Positions 1 to 9,404 of a stretch of 64,000 bases of DNA are shown in pieces. Position numbers and translations under genes: made by a program. Every line of letters begins with the position of its first letter. Positions within the stretch are counted from its first letter, which is position 1. The notes beneath the pieces are model-generated. The model was not told where the DNA came from. It worked only from the letters and a program-made list of their open reading frames with translations, and did not search any database. Location of the stretch: the NCBI GenBank assembly GCA_934293575.1, contig CAKQYU010000001.1:310001-374000 (forward strand), read 5' to 3'. Source of the DNA: an uncultured Lachnospiraceae bacterium (lineage in GTDB: Bacteria > Bacillota > Clostridia > Lachnospirales > Lachnospiraceae).

Positions 1-1
1 A

Positions 2-538
2 GTTGTTGAGATTATACATAATCGTACCGATATGGAAGTGGTTCAGGAAAAAGACTATATTACGAATATGAAGGAAAGCGGATATCAGAGTTATCATATT
101 ATTATTTATTATGATGTATATACGTTAGACGGAACAAAGCGTATTCAGGCTGAGATTCAGATTCGTACATTGGCTATGAACTTCTGGGCAACGATTGAAC
201 ATTCTTTGCAGTATAAGTATAAGGGCAATATGCCGGAGCATATCAAGGATAAGCTTCATAAAGCATCCGATGCCATTATTACACTGGATAAAGAAATGGG
301 TACTGTCCGGGATGAGATTATGGATGCACAGAATATTTTTCAGGTTAAGGCTATGCTGGTATCCGATATTTTAATTAATATTCAGAATCTGTTTAAAGTG
401 GCAAGCAAACGTGAGGTTCTTAAGATTCAGGATGAGTTTTACAAGGTATATCAGACAGAGAATTTAGAACAGCTGGAACGTTTTTCAAAACAGCTGGATA
501 TTATTTCAGAAGGATATAAAGCACAGAGTTTAATGTAA
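2..538 (+). CDS. Small alarmone synthetase / GTP pyrophosphokinase family protein, 5' truncated
   Basis: The 3' part of a gene cut by the window edge; the open frame runs in from base 2 with no start visible. The product matches the RelA/SpoT nucleotidyltransferase domain of single-domain alarmone synthetases (RelQ/YjbM type), which transfer pyrophosphate from ATP to GDP or GTP to make (p)ppGpp. Visible landmarks are KESGYQSYH and EIQIRTLAMNFWATIEH, which correspond to the conserved substrate-binding core (family knowledge). About 178 residues are present of a family length near 210-260. The C-terminal helix-rich part shows no HD hydrolase, TGS or ACT domain, so this is not a long Rel protein. 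RelQ versus another small synthetase cannot be settled. A terminator follows 15 bases after the stop. Confidence 0.85.
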   Translation, partial: VVEIIHNRTDMEVVQEKDYITNMKESGYQSYHIIIYYDVYTLDGTKRIQAEIQIRTLAMNFWATIEHSLQYKYKGNMPEHIKDKLHKASDAIITLDKEMGTVRDEIMDAQNIFQVKAMLVSDILINIQNLFKVASKREVLKIQDEFYKVYQTENLEQLERFSKQLDIISEGYKAQSLM

Positions 539-552
539 CAGGAAAGTAATTA

Positions 553-574
553 GGGTTGCAAATGCAACCCTTTT
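553..574 (+). terminator. Rho-independent terminator after the alarmone synthetase gene
   Basis: GGGTTGCAAATGCAACCC is a short self-complementary hairpin followed directly by TTTT. It separates the alarmone synthetase gene from the rRNA methyltransferase gene. The loop is small and the T-tract short, so termination may be partial. Confidence 0.7.
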
Positions 575-612
575 ATCTTGATATCGATTGAAAAAAAGAT
601 AGGAAGGTACAT

Positions 613-2007
613 ATGTCACAAAAGATAGAATTACCAATTCAATTTGAAGAAAAAATGAAACAGATGCTCGGAAAGGAAGAATTTGAGCGATATTATCAAT
701 CGTTTGAAACGGAGGCACATCAAGGATTGCGGGTGAATACATCCAAGATATCCGTAGAAGATTTTTTAAAAATTTCTCCGTATTCTTTAAAACCGGTTCC
801 GTGGTGTAAGAATGGATTTTATTATGAAAAAAAGGAAAAACCTGCAAAACATCCGTATTATTTTGCAGGACTTTACTATATTCAGGAGCCGTCGGCTATG
901 ACAACGGCAAGCTTCCTTCCGGTTGAAGAAGGAGATATGGTATTGGACTTGTGTGCAGCACCCGGAGGAAAATCAACGGAGCTTGCAGCAAAATTAAATG
1001 GTACCGGATTGTTGATTACCAACGATATCAGTAATTCCAGAGCGAAAGCATTGTTAAAAAATATCGAAGTTTTCGGTGTGGGAAATGCGTTGGTGACCAG
1101 TGAACCGCCAAATGAATTATCCAGGCGTTTCCCGGGATTTTTTGATAAAATTTTAATTGATGCACCTTGTTCCGGTGAAGGAATGTTTCGGAAACAGAAT
1201 AATATGATGAAGGCATGGGAACAAAATGGGGTTGACTTGTTTGTTGGATTACAGCGCTCTATTTTAAAGGAGGCTGTTACCATGTTAAAACCGGGCGGAA
1301 TGATAATATATTCAACCTGTACCTTTTCAAAAGAAGAAAATGAACAGTCGATTGAATATCTGTTGTCATTGGATGAAAAACTGCATTTGGTTGATTTGCC
1401 TCATGTGGAAGGATTTGATGAAGGTCATCCGGAATTTGGACTGACCGGTAATGCAGATTTGAAAAAATGCAGAAGATTATGGCCACACCGGATTGAGGGT
1501 GAGGGTCATTTTGTGGCATTGCTTCAAAAAGAGGATTTAAAGGAACAAAACACACCGGTTGGAGGATATGTTTTTTCCAAAGAAAAATTATCAAAAGAAG
1601 CGGAAGAATTTATCAGTCAGTTAAATTATCCGTTTGATAAGCGGCGTTTTGATGTGCAAAAAGAAAGAGTATTTTATATTCCGGAGCATATGCCGGATGT
1701 CAAAGGTTTAAGAATCCTAAGATGCGGATTGTATATGGGTGACATGAAGAAGAACCGGTTTGAACCGAGCCAGTCGCTTGCAATGTTCTTAAAAGAAAAT
1801 GAATTCCCGAATGTGTTGCATTTGTCGGTTGAAGATGACAGGGTAATCAAGTACTTAAAGGGTGAGACCTTAGAACTTATAGATAAAGATGAATCGATAA
1901 AAGACGGTATATGTTTAATTTGCGTAGAACAGTATCCGCTTGGTTTTGCAAAAGCCAATAAGGGAACATTGAAGAACAAATATTTACCGGGTTGGAGATG
2001 GATGTAA
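613..2007 (+). CDS. RsmF/YebU-type 16S rRNA (cytosine-C5) methyltransferase
   Basis: A NOL1/NOP2/Sun family RNA m5C methyltransferase using S-adenosylmethionine. The SAM loop LCAAPGGKS lies near residues 113-121, motif IV DAPCSGEG near 183-190 (Cys186) and motif VI STCTFSKEE with Cys236; in this family one cysteine forms the covalent RNA adduct and the other helps release. The 464-residue length with a C-terminal extension after the Rossmann core fits the RsmF type rather than RsmB, and there is no N-terminal NusB domain. The start is supported by AGGAAGG just upstream. The stop codon abuts the next start, so it is probably co-transcribed with the following SDR gene. The exact target cytosine is not predictable from sequence. 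Confidence 0.85.
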   Translation: MSQKIELPIQFEEKMKQMLGKEEFERYYQSFETEAHQGLRVNTSKISVEDFLKISPYSLKPVPWCKNGFYYEKKEKPAKHPYYFAGLYYIQEPSAMTTASFLPVEEGDMVLDLCAAPGGKSTELAAKLNGTGLLITNDISNSRAKALLKNIEVFGVGNALVTSEPPNELSRRFPGFFDKILIDAPCSGEGMFRKQNNMMKAWEQNGVDLFVGLQRSILKEAVTMLKPGGMIIYSTCTFSKEENEQSIEYLLSLDEKLHLVDLPHVEGFDEGHPEFGLTGNADLKKCRRLWPHRIEGEGHFVALLQKEDLKEQNTPVGGYVFSKEKLSKEAEEFISQLNYPFDKRRFDVQKERVFYIPEHMPDVKGLRILRCGLYMGDMKKNRFEPSQSLAMFLKENEFPNVLHLSVEDDRVIKYLKGETLELIDKDESIKDGICLICVEQYPLGFAKANKGTLKNKYLPGWRWM

Positions 2008-2739
2008 ATGAACAAAAAGATAGGGATCATTACAGGGGCTTCCTCCGGAATGGGGAAGGAGTTTGTAAGACAATTGCAGTCCTATGCGTTGGATGAATTA
2101 TGGGTGATTGCCCGTGATGACCAAAAGTTAAAACAGCTTTTTACCGTTGCAGACCGGATTTCTTTAAAATATATGGCTCTGGATTTATGTGAAAAGAGGG
2201 ACTTAAAACAATTAAGCAATGATTTGAACCGGGAAAAACCGGATGTACGATTGTTTGTACATTGCGCAGGTGTAGGACATGCAGGGGATTTTGAAGAAAT
2301 ATCATTATCAGATATTTCGGATATGGTTTTGCTAAATACCAATGCAGCAGCATTGACGACGAAAATTGTTCTGCCTTGGATGAAAGAACAATCCCATATT
2401 ATTTTAATGGCATCGGCATCGGGTTTTCTTCCGCAAAAGGGATTTGCAATCTATGCAGCCACAAAATCTTTTGTCATAAGTTTCGGTAAGGCATTAAGGA
2501 AGGAACTGAAAGCGAAGAAAATTTATGTGACAATGGTCTGTCCGGGACCGGTTGACACACCGTTTTTAGAAATCAGTAACAAAGGGAAAAAACAGAAACT
2601 GTTAAAACGGCTTACTACTGTAAAACCGGATGTGGTTGTTCGTAAGGCATTGACGGATGCCAATAGGAGAAAAACATTATCCGTATATGGATTTCCGATG
2701 AAATTTGTATATGCGATTTCATATTTTTATAAGGGATAA
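2008..2739 (+). CDS. Short-chain dehydrogenase/reductase (SDR)
   Basis: Classical SDR fold of 243 residues with the dinucleotide-binding motif TGASSGMG at residues 9-16, a CAG variant of the NNAG strand near 86-88, and the catalytic Tyr149-x3-Lys153 (YAATK) preceded by serines near 136-138. These show an NAD(P)-dependent oxidoreductase; substrate unknown. The ATG begins on the base after the upstream stop codon, and its ribosome binding site (GGAG) lies inside the end of the methyltransferase gene, so the two are translationally coupled. The C-terminus ends in a basic and hydrophobic stretch typical of DltE/YdfG-like members but not diagnostic. Confidence 0.8.
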   Translation: MNKKIGIITGASSGMGKEFVRQLQSYALDELWVIARDDQKLKQLFTVADRISLKYMALDLCEKRDLKQLSNDLNREKPDVRLFVHCAGVGHAGDFEEISLSDISDMVLLNTNAAALTTKIVLPWMKEQSHIILMASASGFLPQKGFAIYAATKSFVISFGKALRKELKAKKIYVTMVCPGPVDTPFLEISNKGKKQKLLKRLTTVKPDVVVRKALTDANRRKTLSVYGFPMKFVYAISYFYKG

Positions 2740-2744
2740 AAGGA

Positions 2745-3785
2745 ATGCAGGAAATTATAATTTCAGACGCAAATGAGGGACAAAGGTTAAATAAATTCCT
2801 TGGAAAGTTTTTGGATAAGGCGCCCCAAAGCTTTATCTATAAAATGTTGCGTAAAAAAAACATAAAATATAATCAGAAAAAAGCAGATGGAAGTGAACTG
2901 TTAAAGGCAGGAGATATTATTCAAATTTATTTATCGGATGAAACGATTGCAAACTTCCGGGGGGAGGAAGGATTGCCGCAGGAGAAAAAAGAAGTTCATC
3001 TTGATATTTTGTATGAGGATGAGGATATTTTGATTGTGAATAAACCAACGAATGTATTATCCCAGAAGGCAAATCCGGATGATTATACGTTAAATGAGAT
3101 GATCGTTGATTATTATAAATCAAAAAAGAAAACAGATGGCATGTTTACTCCGTCTGTCTGCAACCGGCTTGATCGGAATACGAGTGGCATTATACTTGCC
3201 GGAATGTCTTTAAAAGGAACCAGGGAACTTTCGGATATGTTAAAGCTGAGAACCATAGATAAGTATTACATCACTGTGGTTTCCGGTAAAGTTTTGGAAA
3301 AGAAAACCATAAAAGGCTATCTTGCAAAACAATCCACACACAATAAGGTGACAATATATCCATCGGAGAAAAAAGCAAGGCAACAGGGTGCCGAACGGAT
3401 TTCGTATATTGAAACATTGTATGAACCGTTAAAATATGGCACCTATAAAGGACAGGATTTTACATTCTTAAAGGTAAAACTGATTACCGGTAAAACCCAC
3501 CAGATCCGGGCACATTTACATTCACAGGGATATCCGATTATCGGAGACGGAAAATATGGGGACAAGCATGTAAATCAGATGATAAAAAAGGATTTTAAAT
3601 TAAAACATCAGTTGCTGCATGCGTATTGTCTGCGTTTTCCGAAAGAAATAAAACAGATATCCTTTCACTTAAAGGGGATGGAAGTGACTGCCAAACCGCC
3701 GGCTTTGTTTTTGAAGATTTTGGACGAAATATTTGACTTGAAGGAGGGGGATAAGGATGGCAACCTGGAATTCAAGAGGTCTTAG
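2745..3785 (+). CDS. RluA-family pseudouridine synthase
   Basis: Isomerises uridine to pseudouridine in rRNA or tRNA. An S4-like RNA-binding region covers about residues 1-65, followed by the RluA catalytic domain; motif NRLDRNTSG carries the catalytic Asp143, and GKTHQIRAH is the conserved C-terminal motif. The length of 346 residues is typical of RluC/RluD-like proteins. The ORF begins 5 bases after the SDR stop and its 3' end overlaps recU by 29 bases. A second RluA paralogue lies at 48860-49777 in the lspA cluster; that one is the better RluD candidate, so the target of this copy remains open. Confidence 0.85.
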   Translation: MQEIIISDANEGQRLNKFLGKFLDKAPQSFIYKMLRKKNIKYNQKKADGSELLKAGDIIQIYLSDETIANFRGEEGLPQEKKEVHLDILYEDEDILIVNKPTNVLSQKANPDDYTLNEMIVDYYKSKKKTDGMFTPSVCNRLDRNTSGIILAGMSLKGTRELSDMLKLRTIDKYYITVVSGKVLEKKTIKGYLAKQSTHNKVTIYPSEKKARQQGAERISYIETLYEPLKYGTYKGQDFTFLKVKLITGKTHQIRAHLHSQGYPIIGDGKYGDKHVNQMIKKDFKLKHQLLHAYCLRFPKEIKQISFHLKGMEVTAKPPALFLKILDEIFDLKEGDKDGNLEFKRS

Positions 3786-4302
3786 AGGTTCCGGATTTGA
3801 AGAATTAATTAATATGACAAATGATGTATATATGGAAAAAGGATTGGCATTGGTTCAAAAAATACCAACACCGATTACGCCGATTGAAATTGACAAAACA
3901 ACAAGACATATTACCCTTGCATATTTTGAAAAGGATTCTACGGTAGATTATATCGGCGTTGTACAGGGAATACCGATTTGTTTTGATGCAAAGGAATGTC
4001 ACACCGATACATTTCCGATGCAGAACATCCATGAACATCAGCTGCAATTTATGGAAAATTATGAAAAACAGCAGGGAATCAGTTTTTTACTGATTCATTT
4101 TACGGCAAAAAATGAATTTTATTATCTGCCGTACCGGACTTTGAAGACTTATGTTGACCGCATTTCCTTAGAAGGGCATGCCAAAAACTTCAAATATGAA
4201 GAATTGGACCCAAGATATTTCTTAAAAAGAAGCGGTGCGGCACTAGTGCATTATCTTGAGGGAATAAACCTTGATTTGGTGGAACGTAAGAACTTACAGT
4301 GA
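3757..4302 (+). CDS. recU: Holliday junction resolvase RecU
   Basis: The 181-residue product matches the Gram-positive RecU family, which cleaves four-way DNA junctions in homologous recombination and chromosome segregation. Seen: N-terminal WNSRGLRG, the nuclease core VDYIGVVQGIPICFDAKE holding the metal-binding Asp and the E/K pair, and a mid segment ISFLLIHF typical of the fold. The start has a strong AAGGAGGGG site inside the end of the pseudouridine synthase gene, giving a 29-base overlap in another frame. RecU normally works with RuvAB; no ruv genes are in this window. It is followed by a 100-base gap with a promoter for trpS. Confidence 0.88.
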   Translation: MATWNSRGLRGSGFEELINMTNDVYMEKGLALVQKIPTPITPIEIDKTTRHITLAYFEKDSTVDYIGVVQGIPICFDAKECHTDTFPMQNIHEHQLQFMENYEKQQGISFLLIHFTAKNEFYYLPYRTLKTYVDRISLEGHAKNFKYEELDPRYFLKRSGAALVHYLEGINLDLVERKNLQ

Positions 4303-4316
4303 TTCAAGCTGGAAAG

Positions 4317-4344
4317 TTGATTTTTTTGCATTTTTATGTATAAT
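4317..4344 (+). promoter_or_regulatory. Sigma-A type promoter for trpS/his operon
   Basis: TTGATT (4317-4322) and TATAAT (4339-4344) are separated by 16 bases in the gap between recU and trpS, about 60 bases ahead of the trpS start. The leader is short; no T-box or attenuator hairpin was recognised in it. Confidence 0.6.
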
Positions 4345-4402
4345 ATTTGTGTATGTCTTAACATAAACAGATGAAATGAACATAGGGTAAGGAGTTAATG
4401 AA

Positions 4403-5485
4403 ATGAGCAAGATTATTTTGACGGGAGACAGACCAACCGGAAGACTACATGTTGGACATTATGTTGGTTCATTAAAAAGACGTGTGGAATTACAAAATTC
4501 CGGTGAATTCGATAAAATATATATTATGATTGCAGATGCACAGGCATTGACAGATAATGCGGACAATCCGGATAAAGTCCGGGAGAATATTATTGAAGTG
4601 GCATTGGATTATCTGGCATGCGGATTGGACCCGGCAAAATCAACAATCTTTATTCAGTCTATGATTCCGGAATTAACGGAACTTACATTTTATTACAGTA
4701 ATTTAGTAACTGTATCAAGATTACAAAGAAATCCAACAGTTAAAAATGAAATAAAAATGCGTGATTTTAATACCAGTATTCCGGTTGGATTTTTCACCTA
4801 TCCAATCAGTCAGGCTGCGGATATCACAGCATTCCAGGCAAATGTTGTTCCGGTTGGAGAGGATCAGATGCCGATGCTTGAACAGTGTAAGGAAATCGTA
4901 CATAAGTTTAATACTACTTACGGAGAGGCTTTGACAGATCCTGAGATTTTGCTGCCGGATAATGAAGCTTGTAAGCGCTTACCGGGAATTGACGGAAAAG
5001 CAAAGATGAGTAAATCCTTAGGAAACTGTATTTATCTTGCGGAGGATGCAAAAGAAGTAGAGAAAAAGGTAATGAGCATGTTTACGGATCCGGATCATAT
5101 TAAAGTAAGTGACCCGGGAAAGATTGAGGGAAATACCGTATTTACTTATTTGGATGCCTTTTGTCAAGATTCTCATTTTGAAAAATATTTACCGGATTAC
5201 AAAAATTTGGACGAACTAAAGGAACATTATCAAAGAGGCGGACTTGGTGATGTAAAAGTAAAACGTTTCTTAAACAATGTTCTTCAGGAAGAATTAGAAC
5301 CAATCAGACAAAGACGTCATGAATATGAGAAAAATATTGCATATGTTTATGATATTTTGAAAAAGGGAAGCGAAGAGGCAAAACTTGTAGCAGAGGATAC
5401 CTTGAAGAAAGTAAAAGAGGCAATGCGGATTAATTACTTTGATGATGAAGAACTGATTAAAAAACATATTGAAAAGTATCGTTAG
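4403..5485 (+). CDS. trpS: Tryptophanyl-tRNA synthetase
   Basis: Class I aminoacyl-tRNA synthetase that charges tRNA-Trp with tryptophan using ATP. The HIGH-type signature HVGH is at residues 16-19 and KMSKS at 201-205; between them the GEDQ and PISQAAD segments are typical for TrpRS rather than TyrRS. The length of 360 residues is slightly above the usual 330. The start ATG has AAGGAG upstream. It stands first in a unit with hisZ only 18 bases downstream, so tryptophanyl-tRNA synthesis and histidine biosynthesis genes appear co-transcribed from the promoter at 4317-4344. Confidence 0.95.
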   Translation: MSKIILTGDRPTGRLHVGHYVGSLKRRVELQNSGEFDKIYIMIADAQALTDNADNPDKVRENIIEVALDYLACGLDPAKSTIFIQSMIPELTELTFYYSNLVTVSRLQRNPTVKNEIKMRDFNTSIPVGFFTYPISQAADITAFQANVVPVGEDQMPMLEQCKEIVHKFNTTYGEALTDPEILLPDNEACKRLPGIDGKAKMSKSLGNCIYLAEDAKEVEKKVMSMFTDPDHIKVSDPGKIEGNTVFTYLDAFCQDSHFEKYLPDYKNLDELKEHYQRGGLGDVKVKRFLNNVLQEELEPIRQRRHEYEKNIAYVYDILKKGSEEAKLVAEDTLKKVKEAMRINYFDDEELIKKHIEKYR

Positions 5486-5503
5486 GAAAAGGAGAATTGT
5501 AGG

Positions 5504-6766
5504 ATGGAAAAACTGTTACATACCCCGGAAGGTGTAAGGGACATTTATGAAAATGAGTGCAAAAAGAAAATTAAACTGTTAGATAAGATGCACCATGTTT
5601 TGTCCTTATACAGTTATAATGATATTGAGACTCCGACTTTTGAATTTTTTGATATTTTTAATCATGATAAGGGTTCGGCTTCATCGAATGAAATGTATAA
5701 ATTTTTTGACCGCGATAATAATACGATTGTACTTCGTCCGGATATTACACCGAGTATTGCCAGATGTGTTGCAAAGTATTACGAAACGGAGGACTTACCA
5801 ATTCGTTTGTGTTACAAGGGAAATACATTTTCCAATACACACAATCATCAGGGAAAATTGAATGAAATCACCCAGCTTGGTGCGGAATTGATTAATGATG
5901 ATTCATCGGCTGCGGATGCGGAAGTGATTGCAACCGTAATTGATTGTTTTCTTGCAACCGGCATCAAAGATTTTCAGATTGAAATCGGAGATGTGGATTT
6001 CTTTAAGGGCATTATGTTGGAAGCGGATGTAGATGAGAAAACATCCTCAGAAATCCATGCATTTATTCATAATCGTAATTTCTTTGGATTGGAGACGTTA
6101 TTAAAAGACCGGAACATAAATGAAAATGCGAAAACGGTTCTGTCAAGCTTTGACCAGTTGTTTGGTGGGTTGGAAATGTTAGAACATGCAAAGACTTTAG
6201 TAACCAATTCCTTGTCGTTAGAGGCGATTAACCGTATGGAAAAGGTATATACAGCACTTTCTTATTCCGGATATGAGCAATATGTAAGTTTTGATTTTTC
6301 ACTTCTTAGTAGATATGAATATTATACCGGAATTATTTTCAGAGGATATACATACGGAACCGGTGATGCTGTTGTGAAAGGCGGACGATACAACAATCTG
6401 TTAAAACAATACGGAAAAGACGCACCGGCGATTGGATTTGCATTTTACATTGATGATTTGATGATGGCAATTGCGAGACAGAAAATTGAAATTACAATCG
6501 ATAATTCGGACAGTATTATTTTATATGATATTGACAGACAGAAGCCGGCAATTATGTTTGCAAATCATTTAAGAAAAGCAGGTCGTAATGTAGAATTAAT
6601 AAGAAAATCCAAAAAGAAACAGATATCGGATTATGTTACATACGGCAAACAGAATCATTTTTCCGGAATGTTTTATCTGACAACGGACACCACGGTTGAT
6701 GTGTATGATTTTGTAGCGAATGAAACCGGTTGTGCAACAATCGAAGATATAGAATTTTGTCAGTAA
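5504..6766 (+). CDS. hisZ: ATP phosphoribosyltransferase regulatory subunit HisZ
   Basis: A catalytically inactive paralogue of histidyl-tRNA synthetase that forms a complex with the short HisG and is required for histidine-sensitive activity at the first step of histidine synthesis. Seen: N-terminal TPEGVRDIY, class II synthetase core with VLRPDITPSIARCVA, and GGRYNNLLKQYG near the C-terminal end of the core. The 420 residues and location directly before a short-form hisG distinguish it from hisS, which would also carry a full anticodon-binding domain; the last about 90 residues here are short and divergent. Ribosome binding site AAGGAG precedes the start. Confidence 0.9.
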   Translation: MEKLLHTPEGVRDIYENECKKKIKLLDKMHHVLSLYSYNDIETPTFEFFDIFNHDKGSASSNEMYKFFDRDNNTIVLRPDITPSIARCVAKYYETEDLPIRLCYKGNTFSNTHNHQGKLNEITQLGAELINDDSSAADAEVIATVIDCFLATGIKDFQIEIGDVDFFKGIMLEADVDEKTSSEIHAFIHNRNFFGLETLLKDRNINENAKTVLSSFDQLFGGLEMLEHAKTLVTNSLSLEAINRMEKVYTALSYSGYEQYVSFDFSLLSRYEYYTGIIFRGYTYGTGDAVVKGGRYNNLLKQYGKDAPAIGFAFYIDDLMMAIARQKIEITIDNSDSIILYDIDRQKPAIMFANHLRKAGRNVELIRKSKKKQISDYVTYGKQNHFSGMFYLTTDTTVDVYDFVANETGCATIEDIEFCQ

Positions 6767-6794
6767 TTTAATGACGGATAAAGTGAGGATAACT

Positions 6795-7442
6795 ATGAGA
6801 TATTTAACATTTGCATTAGCAAAGGGACGTCTTGCAAAAAAAACATTGGAATATCTGGAACAAGTCGGAATTACCTGTGAGGAAATGAAGGATCCGGATA
6901 CCAGAAAACTGATATTTGTAAATGAAGAATTGAAACTACGATTCTTTCTGGCAAAGGCGGGAGATGTTCCGACTTATGTAGAATACGGAGCCGCAGACAT
7001 TGGTGTGGTGGGAAAAGATACCATATTGGAAGAAGGCCGTGACAATATATACGAAGTGTTAGACTTAGGCTTTGGAAAATGCAGAATGTGTGTATGTGGT
7101 CCCGCATCTGCAAAAGAAGTGTTACAGAAGAATGAAATTATACGTGTTGCCAGCAAATATCCATCCATTGCAAAGGATTATTTTAATACGAAAAAGAATC
7201 AGACGATTGAGGTGATTAAGTTAAACGGTTCTGTGGAACTTGCACCAATTGTCGATTTGTCTGATGTAATTGTGGATATTGTAGAGACGGGAACAACTTT
7301 GAAAGAAAACGGATTAGAGGTTCTGGAAGAAATTTGTCCGCTTTCCTGCAGAATGGTTGTGAACAAAGTGAGCCTTAAAATGGAGCAGGAAAGAATCATG
7401 AAAATCGTAAGAGATTTAAAACAGTTGTTATATCAGTCTTAA
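6795..7442 (+). CDS. hisG: ATP phosphoribosyltransferase, short form
   Basis: Condenses ATP and PRPP to phosphoribosyl-ATP, the committed step of histidine biosynthesis. The product starts MRYLTFALAKGRL and contains GAADIGVVGKD and the PRPP-loop segment DIVETGTTLKENGL. At about 215 residues it is the short HisG type that lacks the C-terminal regulatory ACT-like domain and depends on HisZ, encoded just upstream. I chose ATG 6795 over the in-frame ATG 6771 because GTGAGGA lies 5-10 bases before 6795 and homologues start at this point. The gene follows hisZ almost directly, consistent with a HisG-HisZ hetero-complex. Confidence 0.92.
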   Translation: MRYLTFALAKGRLAKKTLEYLEQVGITCEEMKDPDTRKLIFVNEELKLRFFLAKAGDVPTYVEYGAADIGVVGKDTILEEGRDNIYEVLDLGFGKCRMCVCGPASAKEVLQKNEIIRVASKYPSIAKDYFNTKKNQTIEVIKLNGSVELAPIVDLSDVIVDIVETGTTLKENGLEVLEEICPLSCRMVVNKVSLKMEQERIMKIVRDLKQLLYQS

Positions 7443-7476
7443 ATAGCTGCGGATACAGACAGAAAGGATGAAAAAG

Positions 7477-8769
7477 ATGCGAATTGTAAAATTAACAAAA
7501 GAAACGAAAAAAAACCTGTTGGATGATTTGTTAAAAAGAAGTCCGAATAATTATACGGAATATGCGGATACCGTTCAGGAAATTGTTGATAATGTTAAAT
7601 CAAACGGAGACAAAGCTTTATTTGATTATACAAAGAAATTCGACAAGGCAGAGATTAACAGTCAAAATATCAAGGTTACCGATGCAGAAATCGAAGAGGC
7701 TTACAAAGAGGTGGATGCTCATCTGGTAGAAGTTATACGGAAAGCATTAAAAAATATTCGCACTTATCACGAAAAACAGAAACAGTACAGCTGGTTTGAT
7801 ACAACAGAGGACGGAACCATGCTTGGACAGAAAGTAACACCATTGAATTCGGTTGGTGTTTATGTGCCGGGTGGAAAGGCCGTATATCCTTCTTCTGTAT
7901 TGATGAATATTGTACCTGCCAAGGTTGCGGGTGTAAAACATATTATTATGACAACACCTTGTAATGCGGAGGGTAAGGTATATCCGACTACTTTGGTAGC
8001 AGCAAAGGAAGCCGGAGTGGATGCCATTTATAAGGCGGGCGGAGCCCAGGCAATTGCCGCACTTGCTTATGGAACGGATTCAATTCCGAAGGTGGATAAG
8101 ATTGTGGGTCCCGGAAATATTTTTGTGGCATTGGCAAAAAGAGCGGTATATGGTTATGTAAGCATTGATTCGATTGCCGGACCGTCAGAGATTATGGTGT
8201 TAGCGGATGAGTCTGCAAATCCAAGATTTGTAGCAGCCGATTTGCTTTCACAGGCAGAACATGATGAGTTGGCTTCCGCTATTTTAGTGACCACATCAGA
8301 GAAACTTGCACATCGGGTATCGGATGAGATTGATGAATTTGTAAAAGAATTAAGCCGTGCCGATATAATCAAAAAATCATTGGATAATTACGGATATATT
8401 TTACTTGCGGATGATATGGATGAGGCAATTGAAACCGCTAACGATATTGCAAGTGAGCATTTAGAGATTGTGACGAAAAATCCATTTGAGGTAATGATGA
8501 AAATAAGAAATGCGGGAGCAATTTTCATCGGAGAGTACAGTTCAGAGCCTTTGGGAGATTATTTTGCCGGACCAAACCATGTATTACCGACAAACGGAAC
8601 CGCAAAGTTCTTCTCACCATTGAGTGTGGATGATTTCGTTAAAAAATCCAGTGTGATTTATTATTCAAAAGAGGCGTTAGAACCAATTCACCAGGATATT
8701 ATTGATTTTGCAACCAGTGAGCAGTTGACCGCTCATGCAAATTCAATTAAAGTCCGTTTTGAAAAATAA
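7477..8769 (+). CDS. hisD: Histidinol dehydrogenase
   Basis: Catalyses the last two steps of histidine synthesis, oxidising L-histidinol to histidine with 2 NAD+ and a zinc ion. The 430-residue protein shows GVYVPGGKAVYPSSVLM, IDSIAGPSEIMVLAD, SQAEHDE (zinc ligand region) and AGPNHVLPT, all characteristic of HisD. An in-frame ATG at 7468 is only one base after the AGAAAGG site and is rejected; ATG 7477 has 9-base spacing. It sits 34 bases after hisG and 19 bases before hisB in the same orientation. Confidence 0.95.
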   Translation: MRIVKLTKETKKNLLDDLLKRSPNNYTEYADTVQEIVDNVKSNGDKALFDYTKKFDKAEINSQNIKVTDAEIEEAYKEVDAHLVEVIRKALKNIRTYHEKQKQYSWFDTTEDGTMLGQKVTPLNSVGVYVPGGKAVYPSSVLMNIVPAKVAGVKHIIMTTPCNAEGKVYPTTLVAAKEAGVDAIYKAGGAQAIAALAYGTDSIPKVDKIVGPGNIFVALAKRAVYGYVSIDSIAGPSEIMVLADESANPRFVAADLLSQAEHDELASAILVTTSEKLAHRVSDEIDEFVKELSRADIIKKSLDNYGYILLADDMDEAIETANDIASEHLEIVTKNPFEVMMKIRNAGAIFIGEYSSEPLGDYFAGPNHVLPTNGTAKFFSPLSVDDFVKKSSVIYYSKEALEPIHQDIIDFATSEQLTAHANSIKVRFEK

Positions 8770-8788
8770 GATAGATAGGTGGGGAAAT

Positions 8789-9382
8789 ATGGCTGACAGA
8801 ATTGCTTACATAGAACGAAAGACAAACGAAACAGATATTAAGTTGGAATTGCATATAGATGGCAGCGGCAAATCAAAAATAGATACTGGAATCGGTTTTT
8901 TTGACCATATGCTTACTTCCTTTGCAAAACACGGTTTTTTTGATTTGAAGGTAATTGTAAAGGGTGATTTGTATGTAGATTCCCATCATACGATTGAAGA
9001 TACCGGAATTGTTTTGGGAGAGGCAATTAAAAAGGCAATTGGAGATAAAAAAGGAATAAAACGTTATGGACAACGTATTTTGCCGATGGATGAAACTTTG
9101 ATGCTTTGTGCGTTGGATTTGTCCGGTCGTCCGTATTTTTCTTATGATATGAATCTGACGGTGGATCAGGTTGGCTACTTTGATACGGAAATGGTAAAAG
9201 AATTCTTTTATGCGGTATCTTACGGTGCCGGTATGAATCTGCATATAAAACAATTAGATGGAAGTAACAATCATCATTTGATTGAAGCTGCCTTTAAGGC
9301 TTTTGCAAAAGCATTGGATGAAGCAACATTAATTGACCCAAGAATGAAAGATGGTGTATTATCAACAAAGGGTTCTTTGTAA
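8789..9382 (+). CDS. hisB: Imidazoleglycerol-phosphate dehydratase
   Basis: Dehydrates imidazole glycerol phosphate to imidazole acetol phosphate in histidine synthesis, using bound manganese. Diagnostic motifs are GIGFFDHML near residues 36-44 and DSHHTIEDTG, which provide the metal-binding histidines; a second similar motif, NNHHLIEAAFKA, lies near the C-terminus. The length of 197 residues is that of the monofunctional enzyme without the N-terminal phosphatase domain of enterobacterial HisB. ATG 8789 is preferred (TAGGTGGGG upstream) over an in-frame start at 8735 that would lie inside hisD. Confidence 0.94.
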   Translation: MADRIAYIERKTNETDIKLELHIDGSGKSKIDTGIGFFDHMLTSFAKHGFFDLKVIVKGDLYVDSHHTIEDTGIVLGEAIKKAIGDKKGIKRYGQRILPMDETLMLCALDLSGRPYFSYDMNLTVDQVGYFDTEMVKEFFYAVSYGAGMNLHIKQLDGSNNHHLIEAAFKAFAKALDEATLIDPRMKDGVLSTKGSL

Positions 9383-9404
9383 TGAACAGGTAATGGAGGA
9401 TGAA